Positions 1 to 8,753 are shown, counted from the first letter of the stretch. The stretch is DNA of 41,342 nt from RUG11462 sp051877275 (GCA_051877275.1 JBJEIS010000139.1:1-41342), one strand, 5' to 3'. Made by a program: numbers and translations. Notes: generated from the letters alone by a model not told the origin.

Positions 1-3
1 CGA

Positions 4-1224
4 TTAATTTCTATTTTTATAAACTCCTGTTACGGATAACAGAAAGATACTTATAAAACCGGACTGAATTCCGATAATCTGACAATCAACAATTCCGTCA
101 ACCAATATAAATGCAAGACAGCTCATTGTAAAGGTCATCATCGGGTCCAGTATGTTTCTGCCGCTTTGAATGTATAATTCGCGGCATCTTTTTAACATTG
201 TAAAAACAATTGTAATTGTTCCGACAAGTCCGAAACTGTAAAGGCTTTCAAAAAGAATATTGTGGGCATGAAGATGCCAGCCGACATGCTTTAAATTATC
301 AAGCGAAGCCTCTAAATTTGATAAATCAAACACATATCCGTTTGTAATTATAACCGAATCGACAGAATGTTTTAAAATGCCTAACATTCCGTGTCCGAAA
401 AGCGGTTTTTTCAAAAAACCTTTTATGGCAGGCTCCCAATACTCAAAACGCATTATAAATGAATCAATAAAACTGTTCATATGCAGTTTTTCGGTTATTG
501 TATCGTGAAATAGAATTACTGCCAATACACCGGCGGCGCCGATTATGCAAAAAGGAATAAGAATTTTATACTTTTTAGCAAACAAAAGCATTACAAAAGT
601 TGCGACTGCAACGCCGACCAACGGCATTTTGCTGCTTGTTACAAGTATAGCCGCTGTATTAAGTACGGCAAGCAATATATAAAGCAGTTTATTGCGATTT
701 TCGTAAATCACTCTGTAAAGGCAGATTACGATTACAAATGAAACATAGTAGCAATAGTAAAGCGCATTTAGAAAAGTAGAGGCGCTTCTGCCCTCAATTG
801 CAGAAAGATTTAATATTTTTTGTACAACAGCAACTGCAAAAGCAAAAACGCTGTAAGCAACCATCATTGTGAAAATATCATCTGTTTTCTGCTTTGTTAT
901 ATTTTCTCTGAATGATAATGTTATAAGTATTACCGCTAAAACAAAAACAGAGGCTATAATGCCGAAATAATTTAGGTAAAGCGACGAAACTAAAAGCGTT
1001 AATGCGCCGAAAATAAAGCCCGAACGGTTACCTTTTTGAGTTAAAAGCTTTGCTCTTTTGTGAATAAGCAAATAAACAGCAACTGCAAAAACCGTAATTA
1101 CGCAAAGCACCGCATTAATAAGTGCCGCCGCCATACAAAGAAAAACAGCGCGGGTTTCGGAATCATATCCGAAAACCCTTGTAAAATAGTCTTTTACCGC
1201 TGAAATGAATTTTAAATTTATCAC
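4..1224 (-). CDS. O-antigen ligase / Wzy-type polymerase-like membrane protein
   Basis: This is a 406-residue, strongly hydrophobic protein with about ten or more membrane segments, as expected for the Wzy_C (O-antigen ligase/polymerase) superfamily. The family signature lies near the C-terminal third: a long extracytoplasmic loop ending in HLHAHNILFE, followed by a hydrophobic segment. In that family the His-Asn loop is linked to glycan transfer from undecaprenyl carriers. In a Gram-positive host the likely role is polymerising or attaching an envelope polysaccharide or teichoic-acid-like glycan; the substrate cannot be told from sequence. The start is GTG, preceded by GGTGA four bases upstream. 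The stop lies at the window edge, so the gene is complete, but its downstream neighbours are unseen. It follows pnp on the same strand after about 50 bp with no clear terminator between, so read-through from pnp is possible. Confidence 0.8.
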   Translation of the reverse strand: MINLKFISAVKDYFTRVFGYDSETRAVFLCMAAALINAVLCVITVFAVAVYLLIHKRAKLLTQKGNRSGFIFGALTLLVSSLYLNYFGIIASVFVLAVILITLSFRENITKQKTDDIFTMMVAYSVFAFAVAVVQKILNLSAIEGRSASTFLNALYYCYYVSFVIVICLYRVIYENRNKLLYILLAVLNTAAILVTSSKMPLVGVAVATFVMLLFAKKYKILIPFCIIGAAGVLAVILFHDTITEKLHMNSFIDSFIMRFEYWEPAIKGFLKKPLFGHGMLGILKHSVDSVIITNGYVFDLSNLEASLDNLKHVGWHLHAHNILFESLYSFGLVGTITIVFTMLKRCRELYIQSGRNILDPMMTFTMSCLAFILVDGIVDCQIIGIQSGFISIFLLSVTGVYKNRN

Positions 1225-1274
1225 AAAATCACCAATCAGATATATTTTGTTTATAATTCCTGTTTTGTGAAAAA

Positions 1275-3470
1275 TTATTTTGGGCGTCTATTGCCGTGAG
1301 GTCTTCTGCCACCCTTTCGCTCGTTCTTTTTATCTTCTTCGCCGTCATCTTCAACAACTGCGCCGTTTACTTCAACAAGCGCCTCGCGGCGTGAAAGATT
1401 TAGTCTGCCCTGGTCGTCGATTTCGGTTACTTTTACAATAACCTGGTCGCCTACCTGAACAACATCTTCAACCTTTTCGGTGCGTTTAACATCCAACTGT
1501 GAAATGTGAACAAGACCTTCTTTGCCCGGAGCAATTTCAACAAATGCGCCGAAAGTCATAAGACGGGTTACAACACCGTTGTAGATAGCGCCGACCTCAG
1601 GGTCGTTTGCGATGGTTTCAATGATTGAAATTGCACGGCGTGCATCATCAGTATCAAGTGAAGAAACAAATACTTTGCCGTCTTCTTCGATATTGATTGT
1701 ACAGTTGCATTCTTCCTGCAACTTCTGAATAACCTTGCCCTGCTTTCCGATAACATCACCGATTTTTTCTGGGTTAATGGTTGTGATAAGCATTTTAGGA
1801 GCGTATTTTGAAAGCTCTTTACGAGGTTCAGGAATTACTTTTAACATAACTTCATCAAGAATATAATTTCTTGCTTTATGTGTTTTAGCGAAAGCTTCCT
1901 TTATGATTTCAGGTGTAAGACCGTGAACTTTAAGGTCCATCTGAATAGCTGTAATACCTTTTTTAGTACCCGCAACTTTAAAGTCCATATCGCCGTAGAA
2001 ATCTTCAAGTCCCTGAATATCTACCATTGTCATAAAGTCGCCATGAACGCCCTCGTCACCTGTGATAAGACCACATGAAATACCTGCAACAGGAGCTTTT
2101 ATCGGAACACCGGCAGCCATAAGCGCCAAAGTTGAACCGCAGATTGAGCCTTGTGAGGTTGAACCGTTTGAAGAAAGAACTTCAGATACAACACGGATTG
2201 AATAAGGGAATTCCTCAACCGAAGGAATAACAGGTACAAGCGCTTTTTCAGCCAATGCGCCATGACCGATTTCACGTCTTCCCGGTCCGCGTGAAGGTTT
2301 GGTTTCACCAACAGAGTATGATGGGAAGTTGTAATGGTGAATATATCTTTTCTCGGTCTGTTCGTCAAGTCCGTCTAACTGTTGACAGTCGCTCATTGTA
2401 CCGAGTGTAGCAATTGAAAGAACCTGAGTCTGACCACGGGTAAACATACCTGAACCGTGAACGCGCGGAAGCAAGTCAACTTGTGCGTTAAGCGGACGGA
2501 TTTCATCAATTCCTCTGCCGTCAACACGTTTGTGCTCATCTTTAAGCCATGAACGAACAACGTGTTTCTGAATGAGATAAAGAATTTCATCTAATTTTGC
2601 TTCTTGACCTTCAAACTGCTCGTCATATTTCTCGTGAATTCTGTCTGAAATAGGAAGAATAGCGGCGTCGCGGACATTTTTATCGTCTGTATCAAGAGCC
2701 TTTTTAACATCGTCAATAACCCAGTCCTCAATCTCTTTAAATAAAACAGGATCAGGATTTGAAGATTCAAAAGTAAATTTCTCTTTACCGATTTCGGCTA
2801 CGATGCCGTTGATAAATTTAACAACCTCTTTATTAGCCTCATGACCTGCCATTATAGCGTCAAACATAAGGTCATCAGGAATTTCGTTACCGCCTGCTTC
2901 AATCATAGCTACTAAGTCAGCGGTTGAAGCAACAGTTAAAGTAAGGTCTGATTTTTCTCTTTGTTCAAGAGTAGGGTTGATAACGATTTCACCGTCAACA
3001 AGACCTACGTTTACGCCTGAAATAGGGCCGTCCCATGGAATATCGGAAATTGCAATAGCAGCTGAAACACCAATCATAGCAGTGATTTCAGGGCTGCAGT
3101 CAGGGTCAACGCTCATTACGGTGGCAACAACAGAGCAGTCGTTTCTCATATCTTTTGGGAAAAGAGGACGAATAGGTCTGTCAATACATCTTGAAGTAAG
3201 AATAGCTTTTTCGCTCGGTCTTGATTCTCTTCTCTGGAACGAACCCGGAATTTTGCCTACTGAGTACATTTTTTCTTCATAGTCAACTGAAAGAGGGAAG
3301 AAATCAACGCCTTCTCTCGGCTTTGCAGAAGCGGTTACATTACAAAGAACCGAAGTTTCGCCGTAGCTTGCAAGAATTGAAGCGTTTGCAAGTCCGCACA
3401 TTTTTCCTGTTTCTAATTTTAGCGGTCTGCCCGCAAGTGTGGTTTCATAAACCTTGTAATTTTCAAACAT
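1275..3470 (-). CDS. pnp: Polyribonucleotide nucleotidyltransferase (PNPase)
   Basis: This is the phosphorolytic 3'-to-5' exoribonuclease that releases nucleoside diphosphates and takes part in mRNA turnover. The 731 residues show the full order: a first RNase PH domain (about 1-215), a helical linker, a second RNase PH domain (about 310-545) with GDMDFKVAGTKKG, a KH domain with the GxxG loop GKQG (about 555-615) and an S1 domain (about 625-700) containing GAFVEIAPGKEGLVHIS. A basic Lys/Arg/Gly tail closes the protein and makes it slightly longer than the usual 700-710 residues. The ATG has AGAAAGG upstream. It sits downstream of rpsO, the conserved bacterial order, but a terminator and a ~240-bp gap separate them, so pnp probably has its own promoter. 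Its leader contains nested inverted repeats (see 3499-3596). Confidence 0.98.
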   Translation of the reverse strand: MFENYKVYETTLAGRPLKLETGKMCGLANASILASYGETSVLCNVTASAKPREGVDFFPLSVDYEEKMYSVGKIPGSFQRRESRPSEKAILTSRCIDRPIRPLFPKDMRNDCSVVATVMSVDPDCSPEITAMIGVSAAIAISDIPWDGPISGVNVGLVDGEIVINPTLEQREKSDLTLTVASTADLVAMIEAGGNEIPDDLMFDAIMAGHEANKEVVKFINGIVAEIGKEKFTFESSNPDPVLFKEIEDWVIDDVKKALDTDDKNVRDAAILPISDRIHEKYDEQFEGQEAKLDEILYLIQKHVVRSWLKDEHKRVDGRGIDEIRPLNAQVDLLPRVHGSGMFTRGQTQVLSIATLGTMSDCQQLDGLDEQTEKRYIHHYNFPSYSVGETKPSRGPGRREIGHGALAEKALVPVIPSVEEFPYSIRVVSEVLSSNGSTSQGSICGSTLALMAAGVPIKAPVAGISCGLITGDEGVHGDFMTMVDIQGLEDFYGDMDFKVAGTKKGITAIQMDLKVHGLTPEIIKEAFAKTHKARNYILDEVMLKVIPEPRKELSKYAPKMLITTINPEKIGDVIGKQGKVIQKLQEECNCTINIEEDGKVFVSSLDTDDARRAISIIETIANDPEVGAIYNGVVTRLMTFGAFVEIAPGKEGLVHISQLDVKRTEKVEDVVQVGDQVIVKVTEIDDQGRLNLSRREALVEVNGAVVEDDGEEDKKNERKGGRRPHGNRRPK

Positions 3471-3498
3471 AATTTTTATACCTTTCTTTTAACTTTTT

Positions 3499-3596
3499 CG
3501 GGTGCTTTATCTTAAAATTATTTAGCAATAAACACATTGCTTTAAAACTTTTTTCAAAACAATCTGTTCACTGCTAAATTTAAAGAAATGCACCCG
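3499..3596 (-). promoter_or_regulatory. Nested inverted repeats in the pnp leader
   Basis: Between rpsO and pnp the minus strand can fold as nested stems. CGGGTGC (complement of 3590-3596) pairs with GCACCCG (complement of 3499-3505). Inside it, ATTTAGCA (3572-3579) pairs with TGCTAAAT (3520-3527). The second inner arm overlaps a local hairpin GCAAT/ATTGC, so two folds compete. pnp leaders in other bacteria are known sites of autoregulation through double-stranded RNA processing. Regulation here is inferred from the pairing only. I found no convincing promoter in this gap. Confidence 0.4.
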
Positions 3597-3663
3597 TTTT
3601 TATATAAAAATCAGCATTAAAACGCACCTTGTAACATTATTAAAACTGAATTTTTATCTGTCT

Positions 3664-3703
3664 AAAAAAACACCAAAAGCAGGAGGGGAAACCCCACCTG
3701 CTT
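3664..3703 (-). terminator. Intrinsic terminator of rpsO
   Basis: On the minus strand a GC-rich hairpin (3677-3703, arms AAGCAGG-x-GGGG / CCCC-x-CCTGCTT, loop of three) ends in T-rich sequence TTTTGGTG and then seven T (3664-3670). It lies just downstream of the rpsO stop and separates it from pnp. Confidence 0.88.
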
Positions 3704-3715
3704 AATGTTAAGAAC

Positions 3716-3979
3716 TTATTTACGGATACCGAGTCTTTTAATGATTGATCTGTATCTTTCAATGTCACACTTCTGCAAGTAAGCAAGAAGGTTTCTTCTG
3801 TGACCTACCATTTTAAGAAGTCCTCTTCTTGAATGATGGTCTTTCTGATGAACTTTCAAGTGCTCTGTGAGTTCGTTGATTCTGTAAGTTAATACAGCAA
3901 TCTGAACTTCCGGAGAACCTGTGTCGCCTTCGTGAGCGGCATATTCTTTAATAATTTCCTGTTTCTTTTCTTGAGTCAT
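3716..3979 (-). CDS. rpsO: 30S ribosomal protein S15
   Basis: This 87-residue protein is a full-length S15, an early-binding protein of the 30S platform that contacts the 16S rRNA central domain and bridge B4. Visible family hallmarks are GDTGSPEVQI, the LTEHLKVHQKDHHSRRGL segment with its conserved His/Arg residues, and the basic YRSIIKRLGIRK C-terminus. The ATG is preceded by AGGTGAGGT. A promoter at 4074-4102, an ~88-nt structured leader and a strong downstream terminator make it a single-gene unit here. Pairing of the leader suggests autogenous control by S15, as known in other bacteria. Confidence 0.98.
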   Translation of the reverse strand: MTQEKKQEIIKEYAAHEGDTGSPEVQIAVLTYRINELTEHLKVHQKDHHSRRGLLKMVGHRRNLLAYLQKCDIERYRSIIKRLGIRK

Positions 3980-4009
3980 TTTAAATTACCTCACCTTATT
4001 TTATTTTTT

Positions 4010-4064
4010 CGAGTATCCGAGAAAAAGGTCACAAGGTGAACGACGCCTGTCTCCCAGATATTCG
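4010..4064 (-). promoter_or_regulatory. Structured rpsO leader, candidate S15 autoregulatory RNA
   Basis: The leader between the predicted start of transcription (about 4067) and the rpsO ATG can form an imperfect outer helix, pairing 4010-4022 with 4050-4064 (CGAG/TTCG, TATC/GATA, GAGA/TCTC blocks). It encloses a small hairpin TCAC-AAG-GTGA at 4029-4039. S15 is known to bind structured leaders of its own mRNA in several phyla, and this fold is suggestive of that. I cannot match it to a specific published class by eye. Confidence 0.4.
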
Positions 4065-4073
4065 TACTGATAT

Positions 4074-4102
4074 ATATTACCATAAAATTTGCAGTTTGTA
4101 AA
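4074..4102 (-). promoter_or_regulatory. Sigma-A-type promoter of rpsO
   Basis: On the minus strand a -35 TTTACA (4097-4102), a 17-bp spacer and a -10 TAATAT (4074-4079) with an upstream TG lie about 95 bp before the rpsO ATG. Confidence 0.6.
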
Positions 4103-4178
4103 GTGTTTTTTTACTGCTTTTTCTTTATACAATATTTTGTGAAAGTTTATATTAATTTATACAATTTATAGTCGTTTT

Positions 4179-4775
4179 TCACGCAAAATTAAATACTATT
4201 CCTACAACTGCGGAAAATGCAATGAAAATTACGGGGTGTGCTTTTTTAAATATTTTCTGCAAAGCGAAAATCAAAACAGCCAGCGCTATACCTTTAAAAA
4301 AGAATAAATCAAGCAGACTGCCGGTTTGTTGAAACAGGTCGATATTCAACAATGCTGATTTAATAACGCTTACGCTTGCAGATACGATGAGCGCCATTGA
4401 AACTGCACGAAGTCCGTACAATGCGGCGTTTACAAACTTATTCTCTTTGAATTTTTCAAGAATTTTTGCTACAAGCATTATAATGATAATAGCCGGAGTA
4501 ACAAGGCCGAGTGTTGAAGTGATACCGCCTAAAATTCCTAAAAAATGATTATCGTAATAGCCTGATGCGGTGGTGTATCCCGCAAAGGTAGCCATATTTA
4601 CGCCGATAGGGCCCGGAGTGGATTCAGAAACCGCAATCATATTTGAAATATCAGCTTGCGAAAACCAGTTTGTACGAGTAGCTAAATCTTGCAGAAACGG
4701 TAAGGTTGCCAAGCCGCCTCCGATAGAAAAAAGACCTATTTTAAAGAATTCATAAAACAAACGAAGATAAATCAT
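4179..4775 (-). CDS. Chromate transporter family protein, half-size (second of pair)
   Basis: This 198-residue protein is a single CHR domain with about six membrane segments. The N-terminus carries the family motif FKIGLFSIGGGLATLPFL, followed by ISQ/AVSESTPGPIGVNMATFAGY. Short-chain CHR proteins usually occur as adjacent pairs that act together, and this gene overlaps its partner by four bases (ATGA, 4772-4775), implying translational coupling. The family exports or exchanges chromate/sulfate-like oxyanions; the true substrate in gut Clostridia is uncertain. It is not a broken long-chain ChrA: both halves have their own start, RBS and complete domain. Confidence 0.87.
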   Translation of the reverse strand: MIYLRLFYEFFKIGLFSIGGGLATLPFLQDLATRTNWFSQADISNMIAVSESTPGPIGVNMATFAGYTTASGYYDNHFLGILGGITSTLGLVTPAIIIIMLVAKILEKFKENKFVNAALYGLRAVSMALIVSASVSVIKSALLNIDLFQQTGSLLDLFFFKGIALAVLIFALQKIFKKAHPVIFIAFSAVVGIVFNFA

Positions 4776-5335
4776 TTTTTCTTACCTCCGATTAATTTTA
4801 TAAGAATACCTGCTAAACCGCCGCCTATTACAAGCAGTACCGGTGAAATTTTGTAAACCGACGGAACAAAAAGAGGCACTACCGAAAGTATAAATGCGAT
4901 TGCAAATAAAACGCCGGTTTTAATGTCAACAACGGATTTTTTCCACAGCTTTACAACTGCATTTATAATAAGCACGCACACACAGACCGAAATTCCGGCT
5001 AAAGCGTCTTTAACATATTCATTTTCTGCAAAATTAGTCAGAAAAATCGCAATAATCATAATAATTATCGTTGGAACAAAAACAACGCCGAGCGTTGCAA
5101 AAAGTCCGCCGAAAAAGCCTTTTCGTTTGCAGCCGATAAATGTGGCGACATTAACTGCAATAACACCCGGTGTGCATTGGCTTATTGCAAAGTAGTCTGT
5201 TAGTTCTTCATCGGTTGTCCATTTAAGTTTGTCAACCAGCTCGCGTGAGAGAATAGGCAACATCGCATAACCTCCGCCGAACATCACTGCACCGATTTTC
5301 AGGAATGTCCAGAAAAGCTTAATTACATCTTTCAT
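4772..5335 (-). CDS. Chromate transporter family protein, half-size (first of pair)
   Basis: This 187-residue membrane protein is the upstream member of the CHR pair. It has the matching motifs FLKIGAVMFGGGYAMLPIL and ISQCTPGVIAVNVATFIG, about six hydrophobic segments and a short basic C-terminus. The ATG follows TAGGAGAAAATTT. It and the next gene probably form the two antiparallel halves of one oxyanion transporter. A good promoter lies at 5373-5401. The oxyanion carried is not evident from the sequence. Confidence 0.87.
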   Translation of the reverse strand: MKDVIKLFWTFLKIGAVMFGGGYAMLPILSRELVDKLKWTTDEELTDYFAISQCTPGVIAVNVATFIGCKRKGFFGGLFATLGVVFVPTIIIMIIAIFLTNFAENEYVKDALAGISVCVCVLIINAVVKLWKKSVVDIKTGVLFAIAFILSVVPLFVPSVYKISPVLLVIGGGLAGILIKLIGGKKK

Positions 5336-5372
5336 AAATTTTCTCCTAAATTCCTAAATTATTATCAATACA

Positions 5373-5401
5373 ATATTACTATCGTAAATTTGCTTTGTCA
5401 A
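5373..5401 (-). promoter_or_regulatory. Sigma-A-type promoter of the chromate-transporter pair
   Basis: On the minus strand a consensus -35 TTGACA (5396-5401), a 17-bp spacer and a -10 TAATAT (5373-5378) lie about 38 bp upstream of the first CHR ATG. Confidence 0.7.
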
Positions 5402-5507
5402 TATTAATGAATGTTAAATTTCCATCAAAAAAAGCACTTATTAATCACAATAACCAATGAAAGTATTAATTATATATTAATTATTGGTAAAAATTAATAA
5501 AACATCG

Positions 5508-5536
5508 TTGACTTAAACAGAAAAATGCTATATACT
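5508..5536 (+). promoter_or_regulatory. Sigma-A-type promoter of the MBL hydrolase gene
   Basis: TTGACT (5508-5513), a 17-bp spacer and TATACT (5531-5536) lie about 55 bp upstream of the ATG. The rest of the 5336-5591 gap is AT-rich with no other feature seen. Confidence 0.75.
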
Positions 5537-5591
5537 TAAAAACATAAAACATTTATTTTAAAACATACTATATATTTATAGGAGGTTTGTT

Positions 5592-7190
5592 ATGAAAATA
5601 GAGTTTTTAGGTGCTGCCAGAGAAGTAACAGGTTCTTGCACACTTTTGAATATTAATGATAAAAAAATATTGGTTGACTGCGGTATGGAGCAGGGAGCTG
5701 ATACTTATGAAAACACACCGTTGCCTGTTGCTGCGGGCGAAATAGATTGCGTTTTGTTGACTCATGCGCATATTGACCATTCGGGCAAGCTGCCAAGTCT
5801 GGTTGCAAGCGGATTTGAAGGAAAAATTTATGCAACGAGCGCAACCGCAAGGCTTTGTGAGATAATGTTGCTTGATTCGGCTCACATCCAAGAGCAAGAG
5901 GCATTTTGGCGAAATAAAAAAGCTAAACGAAGCGGAGCGCCTGAATATATTCCGCTTTATACAACGGCTGATGCAATGAAAACCGTTCCGCTTTTTGAAA
6001 AGTGCGATTATAATGTTGAATATGAGCTTTATTCTGATTTGAAAATCAGATTTATTGACGCAGGTCATCTTTTGGGCTCGGCAAGTATTGAGATAACTTT
6101 CATTGAAGACGGAAAAGAACATATTTTATTGTTCTCCGGAGATGTAGGAAATATTGACAGACCTTTAATTCGTGACCCGGAATTTCCTACACGCGCCGAT
6201 TATGTTGTAATTGAAAGCACCTACGGAAACCGTCTGCACGAACGCCGAGAGGATTATGTTGAACAACTTGTGAAGATTATTGATGATACATTTGAACGCG
6301 GCGGAAATCTTATTATTCCTTCTTTTGCAGTCGGCAGAACGCAGGAATTGCTTTATCTTTTCCATCATATAAAGAAAGAGGGACTTACAAAGTATAAAGA
6401 TTTTCCGGTGTTTGTTGACAGTCCGCTTTGTGTTGAGGCAACCGAGATTTATTCGGCTGAATCAGAACTGCGTGATTATTATGACAATGAAACACTTGCG
6501 TTGATTGACAGCGGAGAAGAGATTTTAACATTTCCGGGACTTCATTTTTCAAGAACAAGTGAAGAATCAATGGCGATTAATGCCGATAAACGTTCTAAAG
6601 TTATTATTTCCGCCAGCGGAATGTGTGAAGCGGGCAGAATACGCCATCATTTAAAACATAATTTGTGGCGCGAAGATTCAACTGTTCTTTTTGTGGGCTA
6701 CCAGGCTTACGGAACACTCGGCAGAGCCGTTATTGAAGGTGCAAACGAGGTAAAAATTTTCGGCGAAAAGATACAGGTAAAAGCTAAAATTGCAAAGATG
6801 AAGGGTATAAGCGGTCACGGTGACCAAAAAATATTGCTTGATTGGTTAAAGAATATAAAAACACCGATAAAAACCGTATTTGTTAACCATGGTGAAGAAA
6901 CTTCAGCCGAAGACTTTGCAAATGTAATTTTTGATGAAATCGGTGTTCAGGCAGTTGTGCCTTATAACGGCAGTATCTATGACCTGTTGAATGACAAATG
7001 TCTGGCAAAAGGCAATACGGTCAAAATTGAGAAGAAGAAAACAGTTAAGCCGTCAAGCGCATATGAAAGACTGCTGCTTGCGGGCAATCGCCTTATGTCT
7101 GTTATCGAAAAGAACAAACAGGGCGCAAATAAAGATTTGGCAAAGCTTACTGATAAAATAATCGAGCTTTGCAATAAATGGGACAGATAG
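5592..7190 (+). CDS. Metallo-beta-lactamase / beta-CASP ribonuclease-like protein
   Basis: This 532-residue protein has the architecture of Ysh1/CPSF73-like RNA-processing hydrolases. An N-terminal MBL domain carries the di-zinc motif THAHIDHSG (about residue 56-64), then FIDAGHLLGSASIE and FSGDVGN for further metal ligands. The beta-CASP insert and RMMBL C-terminal part follow, with SASGMCEAGRIRHHL and ISGHGDQ as family signatures. Bacterial members are typically cytoplasmic RNA exo/endonucleases, though the physiological substrate of this clade is unclear. A further C-terminal extension of about 70 residues is Lys-rich. The ATG is preceded by AGGAGGTTTGTT. The downstream kinase gene starts almost immediately after its stop, so the two are probably cotranscribed up to the terminator at 8128. 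Confidence 0.88.
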   Translation: MKIEFLGAAREVTGSCTLLNINDKKILVDCGMEQGADTYENTPLPVAAGEIDCVLLTHAHIDHSGKLPSLVASGFEGKIYATSATARLCEIMLLDSAHIQEQEAFWRNKKAKRSGAPEYIPLYTTADAMKTVPLFEKCDYNVEYELYSDLKIRFIDAGHLLGSASIEITFIEDGKEHILLFSGDVGNIDRPLIRDPEFPTRADYVVIESTYGNRLHERREDYVEQLVKIIDDTFERGGNLIIPSFAVGRTQELLYLFHHIKKEGLTKYKDFPVFVDSPLCVEATEIYSAESELRDYYDNETLALIDSGEEILTFPGLHFSRTSEESMAINADKRSKVIISASGMCEAGRIRHHLKHNLWREDSTVLFVGYQAYGTLGRAVIEGANEVKIFGEKIQVKAKIAKMKGISGHGDQKILLDWLKNIKTPIKTVFVNHGEETSAEDFANVIFDEIGVQAVVPYNGSIYDLLNDKCLAKGNTVKIEKKKTVKPSSAYERLLLAGNRLMSVIEKNKQGANKDLAKLTDKIIELCNKWDR

Positions 7191-7201
7191 GGGCATATTT
7201 T

Positions 7202-8122
7202 ATGGTAAAGAACATTAATGAGCTTAATGCACAGCTGCACAGCAACTGTGATGAATTTATAGCAAGCTGCAACAATGATTTTTATAATCATATTAAACAG
7301 GTTGCGCAGACTATTGAGAAAAATATAGAAAAAACGCCGTTGATTTTGTTATCGGGACCTTCGGGTTCAGGCAAAACCACTACCGCGTTAATGATAGAAA
7401 ATTTGCTTGACAACAAGGGATTGGAAACTCATACATTATCACTTGATAATTATTTCAAACCGCTTTCTGATGATGATAAGATTCTATTGGAAAACGGCAG
7501 ACTTGACCTTGAATCTCCGACAAGAGTGGATACGGATTTGTTAAATTCTCAGCTTGAAAAAATGATAAACTGCGAAAGTGTTGAATTACCAAAGTACAAT
7601 TTTGCAAAAGCGACGAGAGAGCGCTCGGGCAGAATACTTGAAAGAAAGCATAATGAACCTGTTATTTTAGAGGGAATTCATTCGCTGAATCCAAGTGTTA
7701 TTCAAATTCCGGATGAAGCAACATTAAAAATTTATGTCAGCGTAAGAACAAGAGTACAGTACGGAAATATTACGTTGCACCCGTCATATATTCGTCTGCT
7801 CAGAAGAATGATGCGTGATAGTCTTTTCAGAGGAAGAAGCATTGAAGATACTTTAAAAATGTTCACAAGTGTTAATATCGGTGAAGAGCAGTATATTATG
7901 CCGTTTAAATGTAATTCCGATATTGATATAGATACATTTATTCCTTATGAGCTTTCGGTTTATAAACCGTTTTTAAATGATAAGCTTGCAAAAATCGAAA
8001 AGGAAGGCAGAATTCAGGATATGGCAAGAGTTTTGTCGGCTACGGAAAGCGTAGACGAAGAAAAGGTGCCAAAAAATTCGCTTATCAGAGAGTTTATTGG
8101 TAACAGCGAGTTTGATTATTAA
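7202..8122 (+). CDS. Uridine kinase-like P-loop nucleoside kinase
   Basis: The 306-residue protein contains a uridine kinase/phosphoribulokinase-type domain. Walker A is GPSGSGKTTTA, and it is followed by the substrate loop LSLDNYFKPL and the lid-like stretch DLESPTRVDTDLL. EGIHSLNP resembles the Walker B region of that family. The enzyme would phosphorylate uridine/cytidine or a related nucleoside with ATP or GTP. It is longer than classic Udk (about 210 residues); the extra ~45 N-terminal residues precede the P-loop. I chose the ATG at 7202, which has GGGG about eight bases upstream. An in-frame ATG 24 bases earlier would overlap the previous gene. The salvage role is inferred from the family. 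Confidence 0.8.
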   Translation: MVKNINELNAQLHSNCDEFIASCNNDFYNHIKQVAQTIEKNIEKTPLILLSGPSGSGKTTTALMIENLLDNKGLETHTLSLDNYFKPLSDDDKILLENGRLDLESPTRVDTDLLNSQLEKMINCESVELPKYNFAKATRERSGRILERKHNEPVILEGIHSLNPSVIQIPDEATLKIYVSVRTRVQYGNITLHPSYIRLLRRMMRDSLFRGRSIEDTLKMFTSVNIGEEQYIMPFKCNSDIDIDTFIPYELSVYKPFLNDKLAKIEKEGRIQDMARVLSATESVDEEKVPKNSLIREFIGNSEFDY

Positions 8123-8127
8123 ACTTT

Positions 8128-8160
8128 AAAGAGCACTCGGTTTTTCGCCGAGTGCTCTTT
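8128..8160. terminator. Bidirectional terminator-like hairpin
   Basis: A perfect 13-bp stem (8128-8140 with 8148-8160, arms AAAGAGCACTCGG and complement) with a 7-nt loop lies six bases after the kinase stop. It sits between convergent genes and its A/T flanks could terminate both strands. Confidence 0.75.
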
Positions 8161-8175
8161 GTGTAGATATGTATT

Positions 8176-8733
8176 TTATTGTGCAACACCAAGACGCATT
8201 AATGCGTCTTTTTTACAAAGTAGTTTTGCGTGTTCATTTAAAAATTCAATCGAAAATTTGCTTGCCTTGTTTGAAAATTCCGATAAAACCAATGCGCTAT
8301 GTTTATCTATTTTTAAATTTTGTAAAAACACTAAATAGTATTTGTTTTGATATTCATAAAGACGGTTTTCGCCGAGTTTTGTATGGTTTGAAAGGTTTTT
8401 TGCACAGTCGAGCAGATTGTCGGCATTGCTGAATTCAAAAACTTTAGGCTTTTGAAGCGCAGATACTTTGAAACGGCGGTTGCTTTTTGGCACAGCCTTG
8501 GTAAAAAGCATTATGCAGCCGTCGCCGGTGGTAGGGAAAATTTCTACAAGCAGTTTTGAATTAAAGATATCAAAACCTGTTTTTTCGTAGGCATTTTTTA
8601 AAATAGATTTCAAAACAAGCCTTGCCTTGTTGTCTTTTTCAATAAAAGACGCGCGGTTTATGCTGAATAAATTCATATCTCGGCTGTCGAGTTCAACCTT
8701 TAAATGCAGCTTATCAATCATTTCAATTAGCAA
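8176..8733 (-). CDS. MecA-like adaptor protein
   Basis: This 185-residue protein resembles the MecA/YpbH adaptor family, which delivers substrates to the ClpC unfoldase in Firmicutes. The N-terminal region (IDKLHLKVELDSRDM, then a helix with LKSILKNAYEKTGF) and the central LLVEIFPTTGDGCIMLFTK match the MecA N-domain pattern. The rest is a more divergent alpha/beta C-terminal half. Similarity is recognised by pattern, not alignment, so the assignment is moderate. The start is uncertain: a TTG at 8733 has GGGG eight bases upstream and is preferred. The GTG at 8742 sits on the RBS, and the ATG at 8721 is too far from it. It is transcribed alone, convergent to the kinase gene. Confidence 0.62.
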   Translation of the reverse strand: MLIEMIDKLHLKVELDSRDMNLFSINRASFIEKDNKARLVLKSILKNAYEKTGFDIFNSKLLVEIFPTTGDGCIMLFTKAVPKSNRRFKVSALQKPKVFEFSNADNLLDCAKNLSNHTKLGENRLYEYQNKYYLVFLQNLKIDKHSALVLSEFSNKASKFSIEFLNEHAKLLCKKDALMRLGVAQ

Positions 8734-8753
8734 AAATAACACCCCTTTTTACT

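Noticed and set aside
1568..3472. Several shorter open frames overlapping pnp on both strands
   Set aside because: They are shadows of a clear pnp coding frame and lack RBS or recognisable domains.
4179..5335. Frameshifted long-chain ChrA
   Set aside because: Both halves have complete CHR domains, their own starts and a normal ATGA overlap, as in known short-chain pairs.
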